Assembly: GCA_049975245.1 (NCBI GenBank)
Contig: JBNGDB010000009.1
Coordinates: forward strand, 20,553-84,552
DNA length: 64,000 bases
Source of the DNA: UBA117 sp049975245
GTDB taxonomy: Archaea > Methanobacteriota > Methanobacteria > Methanobacteriales > Methanobacteriaceae
Direction: 5' to 3'
Below are positions 10,058-19,752 of this stretch, piece after piece. The position numbers were made by a program, and so were the translations under genes. The notes under the pieces are model-generated. The model was given only the letters and a program-made list of their open reading frames with translations. It was not told the origin of the DNA and did no database searches. Every line of letters starts with the position of its first letter. Position 1 is the first letter of the stretch.

Positions 10058-10184
10058 AAAAATGAAAAAGTATTATAATTAGATAGATAAATTAAATATT
10101 AATTAAAATAATTCTTAAAAAAACTTATAGTATCAAATTACAAAATAGTATTAACAAATAAACAAAAATTTAAGGAGGGTAACT

Positions 10185-11750
10185 TTGGAACGACAGGCTT
10201 CAGAACTCTTTGAAGAGTTTAAAGAACTTACAGCATCAGAATTTTTTAGAAGAAATAAGCAGATGCTGGGATTTTCTGGTAAAATAAGATCATTAACCAT
10301 GGTTTTTCACGAACTAATTACTAACAGTTTTGACGCTGCAGAAGAAGCAGGAATATTGCCAGAAATAAAAATAGATTTAAAAAGATTGGATAAAGATCAT
10401 TACATTTTAAGACACCGGGACAATGGACCTGGTATTCCAGACCCATTCATAACCAAGGTTTTTTGTACCATGTTCGCCGGTTCAAAATTCAGAAATATAC
10501 AATCCAGAGGACAGCAAGGTTTAGGTTGTAGTGGATGTGTATTGTTATCCCAGATGACAACTGGAAAACCCGCCCGGATAACCTCTGGATACAAAGAAAA
10601 TGGAGAGATAAAAGGAGTTCAAATGACATTCAAAATGGATGTCAAAAAGAATCAAGGACTTATTTTAGAGCGAAAAGAGATAGAACTGGATTCGACCGGA
10701 GTTTGCATAGAACTTCACTTCAAAGATGTTTCTTATTCCCTCAGTGAGCAAGGAGCTTACGAATATATTAGAAGAACCATGATAGCAAATCCTCATTCTA
10801 AAATTACCTTCAGAGATCCTACAGGACATATTTATCTCTTTGATAGAGCAAGCAAAGAAATACCTCCCCTTCCTAAAGAGGTACTGCCTCATCCTAGAGG
10901 TGTAACTGCAGATGATCTTATATTCATGGCTAAACATACTGATAAACGTCGATTTAGAAGTATGCTTACCAGTAACCTTTCTAGAATGTCCACCAAAAGA
11001 GTTAATGAAATAGAAGAACTCTCTGGAATAGATTTAAACAAAAGACCTAAGGATATGCAATGGGAAGAAGCTGAAAAAATAGTGGAATTATTTAAAAAAA
11101 TGGATTTCATGGCCCCTCCCACCTCTGGATTAATACCCATTGGACAGGAACAAGTGGAAAAAGGTATGATAGAAATTTTAGATCCGGAATTTGTAGCCGC
11201 CACCAGTAGAAAACCTGTCACATACCGGGGAGGAGTTGCATTTGTAATTGAATCAGGAATATCCTATGGTGGAGAATCTGGTAGACTAATAGGTGAGCAG
11301 AAGAAAGCTGAAATTATGAGATTTGCCAATAGGGTTCCATTAACTTTTGATCAAGGTAGTTGTGCAATTACTGAAGCTTTAAAAAGTATAGATTGGAAGC
11401 GTTATGGTATAAGAGATTTAGACAACGCCCCTATAACTGTTTTTGTTAACATAGTTTCCACTAATGTTCCATATCTATCTACTGGAAAGCAAAGCGTAGC
11501 GCCTGAACCAGAGATACTGCATGAAGTTAGACAAGCCACCATGAAAGTTGCCAGAAAATTACAAAAATATTTAAGGGCTAAAAAGGCTGAAAAAGAAGAA
11601 GCTATGCGTTCGAAGGTATTTGAAACATATGTACCTCTTATTTTAAAAGAAGCAGCAGTTCTTGCTGAAAAGGATGTTCCAGAATATGAACATGTATTAT
11701 CCAAAGTAACCAGGAAACCAAAAATATTAGAGGAGTTAGATGATGAATAG
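10185..11750 (+). CDS. top6B: Type II DNA topoisomerase VI subunit B
   Basis: ATPase subunit of topoisomerase VI, which relaxes and decatenates DNA with Top6A. The 521 residues contain the GHKL ATPase fold: N box HELITNSFDAAEEAG (about 42-56), DNGPGIPDPF, and the glycine-rich lid SRGQQGLGCSG. A central H2TH region and a transducer domain ending in TGKQSVAPEPEIL follow. The start is TTG at 10185 with GGAGGGT upstream. The 3' end overlaps top6A by a few bases, as is usual for this pair. Confidence 0.97.
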   Translation: MERQASELFEEFKELTASEFFRRNKQMLGFSGKIRSLTMVFHELITNSFDAAEEAGILPEIKIDLKRLDKDHYILRHRDNGPGIPDPFITKVFCTMFAGSKFRNIQSRGQQGLGCSGCVLLSQMTTGKPARITSGYKENGEIKGVQMTFKMDVKKNQGLILERKEIELDSTGVCIELHFKDVSYSLSEQGAYEYIRRTMIANPHSKITFRDPTGHIYLFDRASKEIPPLPKEVLPHPRGVTADDLIFMAKHTDKRRFRSMLTSNLSRMSTKRVNEIEELSGIDLNKRPKDMQWEEAEKIVELFKKMDFMAPPTSGLIPIGQEQVEKGMIEILDPEFVAATSRKPVTYRGGVAFVIESGISYGGESGRLIGEQKKAEIMRFANRVPLTFDQGSCAITEALKSIDWKRYGIRDLDNAPITVFVNIVSTNVPYLSTGKQSVAPEPEILHEVRQATMKVARKLQKYLRAKKAEKEEAMRSKVFETYVPLILKEAAVLAEKDVPEYEHVLSKVTRKPKILEELDDE

Positions 11751-12798
11751 GAAGGATATTGCAATTAATAAACTGAAAAGTCTGGGTGAGATGATAATTG
11801 AAGATGTGCAGGAAATGAATGTCCCAGCAATTAAAGTTCCGTCCCGTGGTACATCTAACATTGTTTATGATGATGTTAAGAGGCATTACGTTTTAGGAGA
11901 TCGATATGGTAAAAGATCTCTTGGTAATGTGAAGCAAATAAAAAAGATTGCTCAAATGGTTTATATGGCCAATTTCTGCAAACAATTAGTAAAAACTCAA
12001 AAAACAGCTACATTAAGGGAGCTTTACTATGTTTCTGAAGGTTGGGATGTGGATTTTGGTGACCAGCAAGAATCCAATATTGTTGGCGAAGACCTAGAAG
12101 TTACTCTAGGTATGACCCGTGAAGATCTGGGATTGATGCCTGAAGAGGACGGAGCCTCAGTTTACGGAGAATTAACTATAAAAGAGGGAGATCTGGAAAT
12201 TAATGCTATGAAAGCTGGAAAATCTGGTTATACTATTTCTCCAACTATAGATGAAGTTGAATTTATAGACCATGATGTTAAAAGAGTTATAGCTGTGGAA
12301 ACCATGGGTATGTTTCACCGTATGGTTCAAGAAAAAGCTTATAAAAAGTTTGACACCTTAATAGTTGGGCTGAAAGGACAGGCTGCCAGAGCAACTCGAA
12401 GATTCCTTAAAAGGATTAATGAAGATTTAAAACTGCCAGTATATGTTTGTAACGACGGAGATCCATGGGGATTCCACATTGCCATGGTTATTATATCCGG
12501 AAGTGCTAAACTGGCCCATGTAAATCACGAGCTTGCCACTCCAGATGCTAGGTTTCTAGGGGTTACTGCCAGTGATATTATTAACTATGACCTTCCCACT
12601 GATCCTTTAAAAGATATTGACGTTTTGAGATTAAAGGAACTGCTTAAAGATCCACGTTATAAAGATGAATTCTGGAAAGTGGAAATAAAGAAAATGCTTA
12701 AAATTGGTAAAAAAGCAGAACAGCAGTCTTTCTCTAAATATGGATTGGAATATGTTGTTGACACATATTTCCCTGAAAAATTAGAGGCTATGGAATAA
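11743..12798 (+). CDS. top6A: Type II DNA topoisomerase VI subunit A (Spo11-like)
   Basis: Catalytic DNA-cleaving subunit of topoisomerase VI, about 351 residues. The winged-helix region contains the ATLRELYYVSEGW motif near residue 95 with the active-site tyrosine, and the Toprim domain shows AVETMGMFHRM (metal-binding Glu) and VCNDGDPWGFHIAMVI (DxD pair). Two adjacent ATGs (11740 and 11743) are possible; the second is placed better from the GGAG at 11732. The start lies inside the end of top6B, so the two are probably translated together. Confidence 0.97.
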   Translation: MNRKDIAINKLKSLGEMIIEDVQEMNVPAIKVPSRGTSNIVYDDVKRHYVLGDRYGKRSLGNVKQIKKIAQMVYMANFCKQLVKTQKTATLRELYYVSEGWDVDFGDQQESNIVGEDLEVTLGMTREDLGLMPEEDGASVYGELTIKEGDLEINAMKAGKSGYTISPTIDEVEFIDHDVKRVIAVETMGMFHRMVQEKAYKKFDTLIVGLKGQAARATRRFLKRINEDLKLPVYVCNDGDPWGFHIAMVIISGSAKLAHVNHELATPDARFLGVTASDIINYDLPTDPLKDIDVLRLKELLKDPRYKDEFWKVEIKKMLKIGKKAEQQSFSKYGLEYVVDTYFPEKLEAME

Positions 12799-12816
12799 AC
12801 ATGGCAAATAAATTCT

Positions 12817-12862
12817 GACCAGCTGCTAAGTTGGTCTAAATACTCTTTTTTTATTTTTCTTA
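12817..12862 (+). terminator. Hairpin plus T-run after top6A
   Basis: A 7-bp stem (GACCAGC with GTTGGTC, one G-T pair, 6-base loop) at 12817-12836 is followed by a T-rich tract. It is 18 bp after the top6A stop, so it is a plausible transcript end for the aIF1A-top6A run. Confidence 0.6.
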
Positions 12863-13178
12863 TTTAATAATTAAATATATAAAAGTATGTTCTATTCACT
12901 TATTTTTGAAATTTAAATGATATTTTTCATTATATTATAATTTTACTCATTATAAATAGAAAATTAATTTAAATGCAGATTAGTTTAAAGTAGTTATTCT
13001 TTTAAAATGTATTTTTCTAAAAATTGCTATTACATAATAAATATTTAATCAAAAATTTTTGTTTCTAAAATTTCCGGAAAAAAATAATAAAATAATAATA
13101 GTACCTCAAACATAGCCTTTATAAGTTACAGTAACCCATTCGGTTAAAATAATACAAGGCTAATATAGGAGGTTTATT
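12863..13178 (+). promoter_or_regulatory. AT-rich gap with the GAPDH promoter
   Basis: Most of this gap holds no coding sequence. A TATA-like TTTATAAG at 13118-13125 and a Shine-Dalgarno AGGAGG about 7 bases before the GAPDH ATG are the only signals I can support. Confidence 0.5.
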
Positions 13179-14192
<1,014 letters not shown>

Positions 14193-14193
14193 A

Positions 14194-14219
14194 AGGAGAA
14201 TAAAAATTAAATATCTCCT
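14194..14219 (+). terminator. Inverted repeat after GAPDH
   Basis: AGGAGA and TCTCCT form a 6-bp stem around a 14-base AT loop, followed by T-rich sequence. It begins 1 bp after the stop codon. The stem is short, so confidence is modest. Confidence 0.4.
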
Positions 14220-14251
14220 AAATTTTTAATTTTTAAAACCAAAACGAGAAA

Positions 14252-14848
14252 ATGAAAAATTTTAAAATATCATTTTTGGTAATTTTAACCGTATTTATTT
14301 TTTTGATTTTTACATTAAATGCCGTTATATTGTTTCCAGGGAATTATAGTCCCTTAAATAATTATTTAAGTGACCTTGGAAACTCTTCATATAATAGTAC
14401 GGGTTATCTATTTTTCAATTTAGGATGCATAATAACTGGTATGCTATTAATATTATTCTTTTACAACCTTAAAAAATATTTTAAACCCGTCCCCCCGAGA
14501 CATAAACTGTTAATAATCTCCCAAATTGTTGGAATTTATGCATCTTTCTCTTTGATCATGGTGGGAGTCTTTTCAGAGGATTATGGATTCATACATTGGA
14601 TATGGTCTGCATCATTCTTCACCTCACTTATGATAACCCTTATCTTAATTAACATTAACATATTAAAAGATCCCCAATTTACTAATAAAATAGCTTACTA
14701 TGGATTTTTTGTAGTTATAATCAATTTATGCTTTATTATCATTTATTTACTCAAAATTTGGGATTTAACACCTTTATTTGAGTGGATAACAGTTATTTTG
14801 AGTTTAGGGTGGTTGTTACTAATCGCATATAATTTTAGTTCATATTAA
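14252..14848 (+). CDS. Polytopic membrane protein, DUF998-like
   Basis: A 198-residue integral membrane protein with about six hydrophobic helices. The first loop, NYSPLNNYLSDLGNSSYNSTGYLFFNLG, has the S-x-L-x-x-L-G pattern of DUF998 proteins, whose function is unknown. The ATG at 14252 lacks a good Shine-Dalgarno. It is followed 30 bp later by a HEAT-repeat gene on the same strand, but there is no sign of a shared role. Confidence 0.65.
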   Translation: MKNFKISFLVILTVFIFLIFTLNAVILFPGNYSPLNNYLSDLGNSSYNSTGYLFFNLGCIITGMLLILFFYNLKKYFKPVPPRHKLLIISQIVGIYASFSLIMVGVFSEDYGFIHWIWSASFFTSLMITLILININILKDPQFTNKIAYYGFFVVIINLCFIIIYLLKIWDLTPLFEWITVILSLGWLLLIAYNFSSY

Positions 14849-14878
14849 TAAATTTATAAAAAAAAGGAAGTCTTTTAA

Positions 14879-15646
14879 ATGGGTTTTTATGATTTATCTA
14901 AGGAAAAAAGAAAAGAAGTAGTACAAGAAATGGAAGATAATGTCAAAGAGGAATTAAAATCCAGAAAACCAATAGATTCGTCTTTTTTATTAAAATATGT
15001 CTCTGATGAAGATATTTATATTCGCAAAAATGCTTATTTAATCATAGGAAGGCTATATCACGCTAACAAAGAGCTTCAAGATATTATCCTGGATATTTTA
15101 GAATTTCTGTTTCAAAGAGATGATGTTAGTGTAAGACAAACAGTAATCTATGCCTGGGGTGAGATTGGTAAAAAGGACGCAGAAAAGATAATGGGAAATA
15201 TGGAAAATGCTATAAAAGATGAAAACCCTAAAATTAGAAATGCTATTATCGGTGCCTTAAAACAGATGGGCCAAAAAAATCCTGAGCCCACCTTAAAATT
15301 TGCTCATACCCATATACATGATCCAGACCCTGAAATTCGCCGAGAAGTTATACATGGAATTGAACTAAGGGGAAGAACACACCCCGAAGATGTACTTCCC
15401 TTATTAAAAGAAGTTCAAAATGAAGATAATAAACGAGCCAGAGATATGATAATACATGTCATTGGTCAGATCAGCTATAAAAAAGGGTGTTTGGAAAAGG
15501 TTGTTTCCAGTTTAAAGCTGTGGAAAAATAAAGATTTAGTAAATGAAGCTTTATATGAAATATTAGATGTTCATAAAAGGTATAAATTTAGTTATTTGAC
15601 CTATGAGGAAGCTGAAAAATATATAAAAAATGAATTTCACATTTAA
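14879..15646 (+). CDS. HEAT-repeat protein
   Basis: A 255-residue soluble all-helical protein. Repeats of about 35-40 residues are visible from about residue 45 to 210, with recurring patterns such as VSVRQTVIYAWGEIG, PKIRNAIIGALKQMG and PEIRREVIHGIELRG. This matches HEAT or PBS-lyase-like repeats used as protein-binding scaffolds. No catalytic motif is seen. A weak GGAAG precedes the ATG. The partner and function are unknown. Confidence 0.75.
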   Translation: MGFYDLSKEKRKEVVQEMEDNVKEELKSRKPIDSSFLLKYVSDEDIYIRKNAYLIIGRLYHANKELQDIILDILEFLFQRDDVSVRQTVIYAWGEIGKKDAEKIMGNMENAIKDENPKIRNAIIGALKQMGQKNPEPTLKFAHTHIHDPDPEIRREVIHGIELRGRTHPEDVLPLLKEVQNEDNKRARDMIIHVIGQISYKKGCLEKVVSSLKLWKNKDLVNEALYEILDVHKRYKFSYLTYEEAEKYIKNEFHI

Positions 15647-15751
15647 TAACATATAAATTATAAGAATACTGATTAATAATACTCACATCTTATTTTATTT
15701 TTAGCTAAATAATCAATTATAAATAATTTTATATAATGAAAGATGATAAAA

Positions 15752-16597
15752 ATGACAAAAAAAGTTAGATTTGGTCCTGCAGGCAATCCAATAGGATTTA
15801 AAGGAGAAACAATAGAAGTTTGTGACTATATCCATGAATTAAAACTTAGCTCCTACGAATATCAGGCTACTTATGGAGTAAGAATTTCCAAAAGTTCTGC
15901 TAAACAGCTAAAAGATAATTCTAAAAAAAATGATATTTTGGTTTCTATGCACGGACCCTACTATATTAACTTAAGTTCAAATAAAGATGATGTGATTGAA
16001 AGGTCCGTGGATAGGCTGGTAAAATCAGCTGAGATTTCAGAGGCAATGGGTGCTTATAGAACCGTATTTCATCCGGGATTCTATACAAAGTATTCTCCAG
16101 AAGAAGCAATGAAAAAAGCAAAAGCAGCAATAAATGAAATTCAGGACCAGCTACAATCAAAAAATATCCATAAATACAATTTAGCACCAGAAACCACTGG
16201 TAAAAAATCACAACTTGGAAGTTTAGATGAGATTATAGAAATTTGCCAGGCATTTGAAAATTTTCAACCGACAATTGACTTTGCACATATACACGCACGG
16301 AATAATGGCTGTATACGAAATATAAATGATTATGAAAAAATATTTAAAAAATTAGAAGAGGAATTAGATCCTGACATCTTACATTGTCATTTTACAAAAA
16401 TTGAGTATACAGATGCAGGTGAGAAAAAACACCACACCCTCAAAGAGGATGATTATGGCCCTCCAGTGGAACCTTTACTAAAATTGATTATTGAATGCGG
16501 CTGGAATGTTACTATTATATGTGAATCTCCTTTGCTGGAAATTGACGCTGCTTTAATTAAAGAAAAATACTATAAAATTTTAAAGAATAAATCATGA
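15752..16597 (+). CDS. nfo: Endonuclease IV-like TIM barrel protein (AP endonuclease family 2)
   Basis: A 281-residue TIM barrel resembling endonuclease IV, which cuts DNA at abasic sites. Metal-ligand motifs of the family are visible in order: SMHGPYYINL, VFHPGFY, APETTG, DFAHIHARNNG, LHCHFT and a final Glu in IICESPLL. It is more divergent than bacterial Nfo, so a different phosphate-ester substrate is possible. The ATG at 15752 is preferred to the one nine bases upstream because AGATGAT precedes it. TATATAAT at 15730-15737 suggests a promoter close to the start. Confidence 0.8.
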   Translation: MTKKVRFGPAGNPIGFKGETIEVCDYIHELKLSSYEYQATYGVRISKSSAKQLKDNSKKNDILVSMHGPYYINLSSNKDDVIERSVDRLVKSAEISEAMGAYRTVFHPGFYTKYSPEEAMKKAKAAINEIQDQLQSKNIHKYNLAPETTGKKSQLGSLDEIIEICQAFENFQPTIDFAHIHARNNGCIRNINDYEKIFKKLEEELDPDILHCHFTKIEYTDAGEKKHHTLKEDDYGPPVEPLLKLIIECGWNVTIICESPLLEIDAALIKEKYYKILKNKS

Positions 16598-16632
16598 AAA
16601 AATTAATATGATCCTAAAATAAATAAAAAAAT

Positions 16633-16638
16633 GGTGAT
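16633..16638 (+). promoter_or_regulatory. Shine-Dalgarno that argues for an ATT start of the AAA ATPase
   Basis: GGTGAT matches the complement of the archaeal 16S 3' end and lies five bases before the in-frame ATT at 16644. The two nearby ATGs (16631 and 16637) are in another frame that stops within a few codons. Confidence 0.55.
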
Positions 16639-16643
16639 GTTTT

Positions 16644-17765
16644 ATTAAATTTAACAGTATCATACCTAATAACCAATTATCTGATAAAAAAACAATAACA
16701 AAACTTAACGAACCAAAAAAAGAATCTAAATTAGTTGTACTACAACCTATTGGTTACCCCTTTATCTGTAACCTGGTTGAAGCCCCTAAAATTGAAGTTT
16801 TTGACAAGGACCTTTTTGAATTATATGCTAAGGACCAGTGGGCGGGTCAAACAATTATTGAAGGTTCATTCCTATTTGATCAGAAATTATTACCCGATTA
16901 TGCCTTTAAAGTTATAAAGGCGCATCCTAACAATTCTGAAATTACTGAAAATACTTCAATAATCCTGATTGAAGATTTTGAAGTTAAAGAATTTAAAGAA
17001 ATTCAAAGTAAAATTAAAATGGAAGATGTGGTGGGTCAGGAACAAGCCAAGATCAAATGCAAAATTATTATGAAATATTTGCAAGATGCAGAAAAGTTCA
17101 AAGATTGGGCTCCTCGAAATGTGCTATTTTATGGAACTCCTGGAACTGGAAAAACAATGCTAGCCAAATCCTTATCCAACGAACTTAGCGTTCCTCTTTA
17201 TTTAATAAAAGCTACCAGCCTTATTGGGGAGCATGTAGGGGATGGGGCCCGTCAAATTCATGATCTATTTGAAGCAGCAGCAAAAACAGCCCCCTCTGTG
17301 ATATTTATAGACGAAATCGACGCTATAGGTCTTGATAGAAAATTCCAATCATTAAGAGGGGATGTATCCGAAGTCGTTAATGCACTATTAACTGAAATGG
17401 ACGGCATAGACCAAAATTATGGTGTTGTAACCATAGGAGCCACTAACAATCCAGATTTATTAGATTTTGCAATAAGAAGTAGATTTGAAGAAGAAATAGA
17501 ATTCAAATTACCAGATGAAAATGAAAGACGTCTAATGATCAAATTCTACATAGAATCCATGCCTCTTAAAGTGGAAGTGGACGTAGAAAGATTAGTACAT
17601 AACACTAAAGGCATGTCTGGAAGAGATATAAAAGATCGGTTATTAAAAACATCTCTGCACAAGGCCATATCTGAAGATGAAGATATAGTTAAATGGGAAC
17701 ATGTAGAATATGCATTAAAATTAAATAAAAAAGAAAAAAATGAACCAAAGGGAATGTTTGTATAA
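16644..17765 (+). CDS. AAA ATPase with N-terminal domain, apparent ATT start
   Basis: A 26S/PAN-like AAA ATPase. The AAA module has Walker A GTPGTGKT near residue 164, Walker B VIFIDEIDA, sensor ATNNPDLLD and an arginine-finger region AIRSRFEEE. The first ATG in frame is at 17019, right at the AAA core, but the frame is open from 16638 and reads well-formed protein (VVLQPIGYPFICN, EVFDKDLFELYAKDQWAGQ), so a 125-residue N-terminal domain is probably translated. No ATG, GTG or TTG lies before it. ATT at 16644 has a well-placed GGTGAT. A proteolytic or chaperone role is inference. Confidence 0.75.
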   Translation: MKFNSIIPNNQLSDKKTITKLNEPKKESKLVVLQPIGYPFICNLVEAPKIEVFDKDLFELYAKDQWAGQTIIEGSFLFDQKLLPDYAFKVIKAHPNNSEITENTSIILIEDFEVKEFKEIQSKIKMEDVVGQEQAKIKCKIIMKYLQDAEKFKDWAPRNVLFYGTPGTGKTMLAKSLSNELSVPLYLIKATSLIGEHVGDGARQIHDLFEAAAKTAPSVIFIDEIDAIGLDRKFQSLRGDVSEVVNALLTEMDGIDQNYGVVTIGATNNPDLLDFAIRSRFEEEIEFKLPDENERRLMIKFYIESMPLKVEVDVERLVHNTKGMSGRDIKDRLLKTSLHKAISEDEDIVKWEHVEYALKLNKKEKNEPKGMFV

Positions 17766-17810
17766 TCTGATTCAATAAAATGTTTTATAATCATTTTATA
17801 ATTCATTCTT

Positions 17811-17876
17811 CTTTTAAAATAAATAAAAAAACTCTATTTATAATTTATATTTCCTTTTAAAATAAATAAAAAAACT
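17811..17876 (-). terminator. Duplicated oligo-T terminator of hemA (23-bp direct repeat)
   Basis: An identical 23-base sequence occurs at 17811-17833 and 17854-17876. On the minus strand each reads AGTTTTTTTATT, and the proximal copy includes part of the hemA stop codon. Archaeal RNA polymerase terminates at oligo-T, so these look like tandem terminators facing the convergent AAA ATPase. The core AAAATAAATAAAAAAA recurs at 16616-16631. Confidence 0.6.
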
Positions 17877-19071
17877 ATTTTCTTAAATTAAAAATTTTAT
17901 ATGATGATTCAATAATTTCTTTTTCATCCTTTTCAGCGGCATGGCGAATATTCATAATAATATTATGAAAAACCTTGTTAACCACAGCATGGGTCAAATC
18001 ATCAACAATTTTTTCTTTTCCGTTAAGATCTCCTAACATACGAACTGCTTTTTTTGTCTCGTTGATTCTTATCTTTTCAACTTCATTTCGAATATCCGAT
18101 ATTAACGGTTCGATTTCAATGTGTTTAAGAGATTTAAAAAGAAGTTTTAATTCTTCTTCAATAATTTTTTCAGCCTCTTTAGCCTCAAATTCGCGCATTT
18201 TCTTATTTTTATCAGCTATTCCTCTTAGATCATCAATATTAAATAATTTTACACCTAAATTAGACACATTTTCATCAATATCTCGAGGATTGGCAATATC
18301 CACCATGACCATGCTCCTAATTTTTTCTGGAGAAACCGCTTTTTGAACTTGTTTACAAGTGACCACTGTGTGTGGTGCTCCAGTGGCACTTATTACAACA
18401 TCAGCATCACTCATTGCTTCTTCTAATCGGTCAAAATGTATAGCATAACCCTCTAATTCATGTGCAAGTTGAACTGCCCTATCATAAGTTCTATTAGCAA
18501 CTACAATAGCTTTAAGATGTTTTTCTACTAATGCTCGGGCAACCAGGGTTCCCATATTACCTGCACCAATAACCAAAACCTTTTTACATTTGAGGTCGCC
18601 GTGAATAGATTCAGCCAATTCAACAGCCGCCGACCCAATAGAAATAGAACCTTTATTGATTTTTGTTCTTCTCCTTACTAACTGACCAACATGAACAGCT
18701 TTGTTAAAAATAGTATCTAAAAAAATGCCACAATAACCTCTTTTAATAGATTCGTTTTTAGAATCCTTAATCTGACCCAATATTTGATCTTCACCTATTA
18801 TCATAGATTCTAAGCCACAACTTAATCTTAAAAGATGTCTTAATGCATCTTCATTACTTTCAACTATAAAATTGTTGAAGTATATATCGTTTATATTGTC
18901 ATTTTCTAAAACCAGATACGTTTCAGATCTATTGCAAGTCTTTATTTGGATTAACTCATTTATACAGCATTTTTTGTGTATTTTACCAATTAATTCATCC
19001 AGTTCCCCGGATAAATTTTCGATTGTGCTGATATTTGCTGTTTTATGATCAATTCTTATATTGAGAATCAG
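17875..19071 (-). CDS. hemA: Glutamyl-tRNA reductase, apparent CTG start
   Basis: First committed enzyme of C5-pathway tetrapyrrole synthesis: reduces Glu-tRNA to glutamate-1-semialdehyde. The protein is about 398 residues. It has the nucleophile Cys46 in KTCNRSE, GLESMIIGEDQILGQ, the NADPH-binding GAGNMG, and a C-terminal dimerisation helix. The N-terminus ILNIRIDHKT matches the family start if the preceding Leu codon, CTG at 19071, is the initiator; GGAGGG sits six bases before it. A TTG at 19089 is in frame but has no Shine-Dalgarno. It is the last gene of the atwA-led operon. Confidence 0.9.
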   Translation of the reverse strand: MILNIRIDHKTANISTIENLSGELDELIGKIHKKCCINELIQIKTCNRSETYLVLENDNINDIYFNNFIVESNEDALRHLLRLSCGLESMIIGEDQILGQIKDSKNESIKRGYCGIFLDTIFNKAVHVGQLVRRRTKINKGSISIGSAAVELAESIHGDLKCKKVLVIGAGNMGTLVARALVEKHLKAIVVANRTYDRAVQLAHELEGYAIHFDRLEEAMSDADVVISATGAPHTVVTCKQVQKAVSPEKIRSMVMVDIANPRDIDENVSNLGVKLFNIDDLRGIADKNKKMREFEAKEAEKIIEEELKLLFKSLKHIEIEPLISDIRNEVEKIRINETKKAVRMLGDLNGKEKIVDDLTHAVVNKVFHNIIMNIRHAAEKDEKEIIESSYKIFNLRK

Positions 19072-19077
19072 AGCAAT

Positions 19078-19083
19078 CCCTCC
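19078..19083 (-). promoter_or_regulatory. Shine-Dalgarno that decides the hemA start
   Basis: GGAGGG on the minus strand ends six bases before CTG at 19071 and twelve or more bases inside the reading frame of the upstream TTG. Its position favours CTG as the start. Confidence 0.6.
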
Positions 19084-19124
19084 AACCAACTGGTTGAAAT
19101 AATTTCATTTGATAACTTCTAAGG

Positions 19125-19748
19125 TTAACTAACTTTTTTTTCTAAATACTGGACAACGTATAGCTTAGCTTCTTCTAATTTACCGTTATTTAATAATTCG
19201 TTTACATTTCTATCATTCAAGATCTTGTAAAGATATTCTTTACGGCTTTTTTGATCATCTATTAAATTCTTTAAAAATTTTCGGGTATAATCCTGTAGCT
19301 CCATCTGCAGTATATCATTATTAGTTATTACTTTTTGTATTTTTTTTCTTAATTGTTTGGCCATGAGGGGACTCTTACCTTCAGTAAATATGGAGATCTG
19401 CACATCCCCTATAAAAAAAGATGATGGAACTATAATATTTCCGGAATCAGGATTATCAGCACGATTTATTAATTTATTTTCAGCTGCGGTTGAAATATAT
19501 TCATTTAAATCCTGATTAGATGTGGCCACCACCACTATATCTGACCAGTCAATCCACTTATCAATTTCTTCCACAGATTTGACAGAAGCTCCTAATTTTT
19601 TTAAATCATCATCCTCTGTTTTTCCAACTATAGTTACATTCGCACCAGCGTTAATAAATCTTTTTGCTCTTCTCTTACCCACTTCACCAGTGCCTACAAT
19701 TAGAACATTTTTTTTATTCATTTGAAGGAAGAGAGGAGTCCAACCCAT
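19125..19748 (-). CDS. Precorrin-2 dehydrogenase (Met8/CysG N-terminal type)
   Basis: NAD-dependent oxidation of precorrin-2 to sirohydrochlorin, the branch precursor of siroheme, cobamide and F430. The 207 residues begin with a Rossmann motif VLIVGTGEVGKRRAKRF, then show TSNQDLNEYI and NRADNPDSGN, conserved in Met8, and FTEGKSPLMAKQLRKKI in the helical region. No methyltransferase domain is fused. The start lies 4 bp after the methanogenesis marker 9 stop, and hemA follows, forming a tetrapyrrole segment. Confidence 0.9.
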   Translation of the reverse strand: MGWTPLFLQMNKKNVLIVGTGEVGKRRAKRFINAGANVTIVGKTEDDDLKKLGASVKSVEEIDKWIDWSDIVVVATSNQDLNEYISTAAENKLINRADNPDSGNIIVPSSFFIGDVQISIFTEGKSPLMAKQLRKKIQKVITNNDILQMELQDYTRKFLKNLIDDQKSRKEYLYKILNDRNVNELLNNGKLEEAKLYVVQYLEKKVS

Positions 19749-19752
19749 CCTA

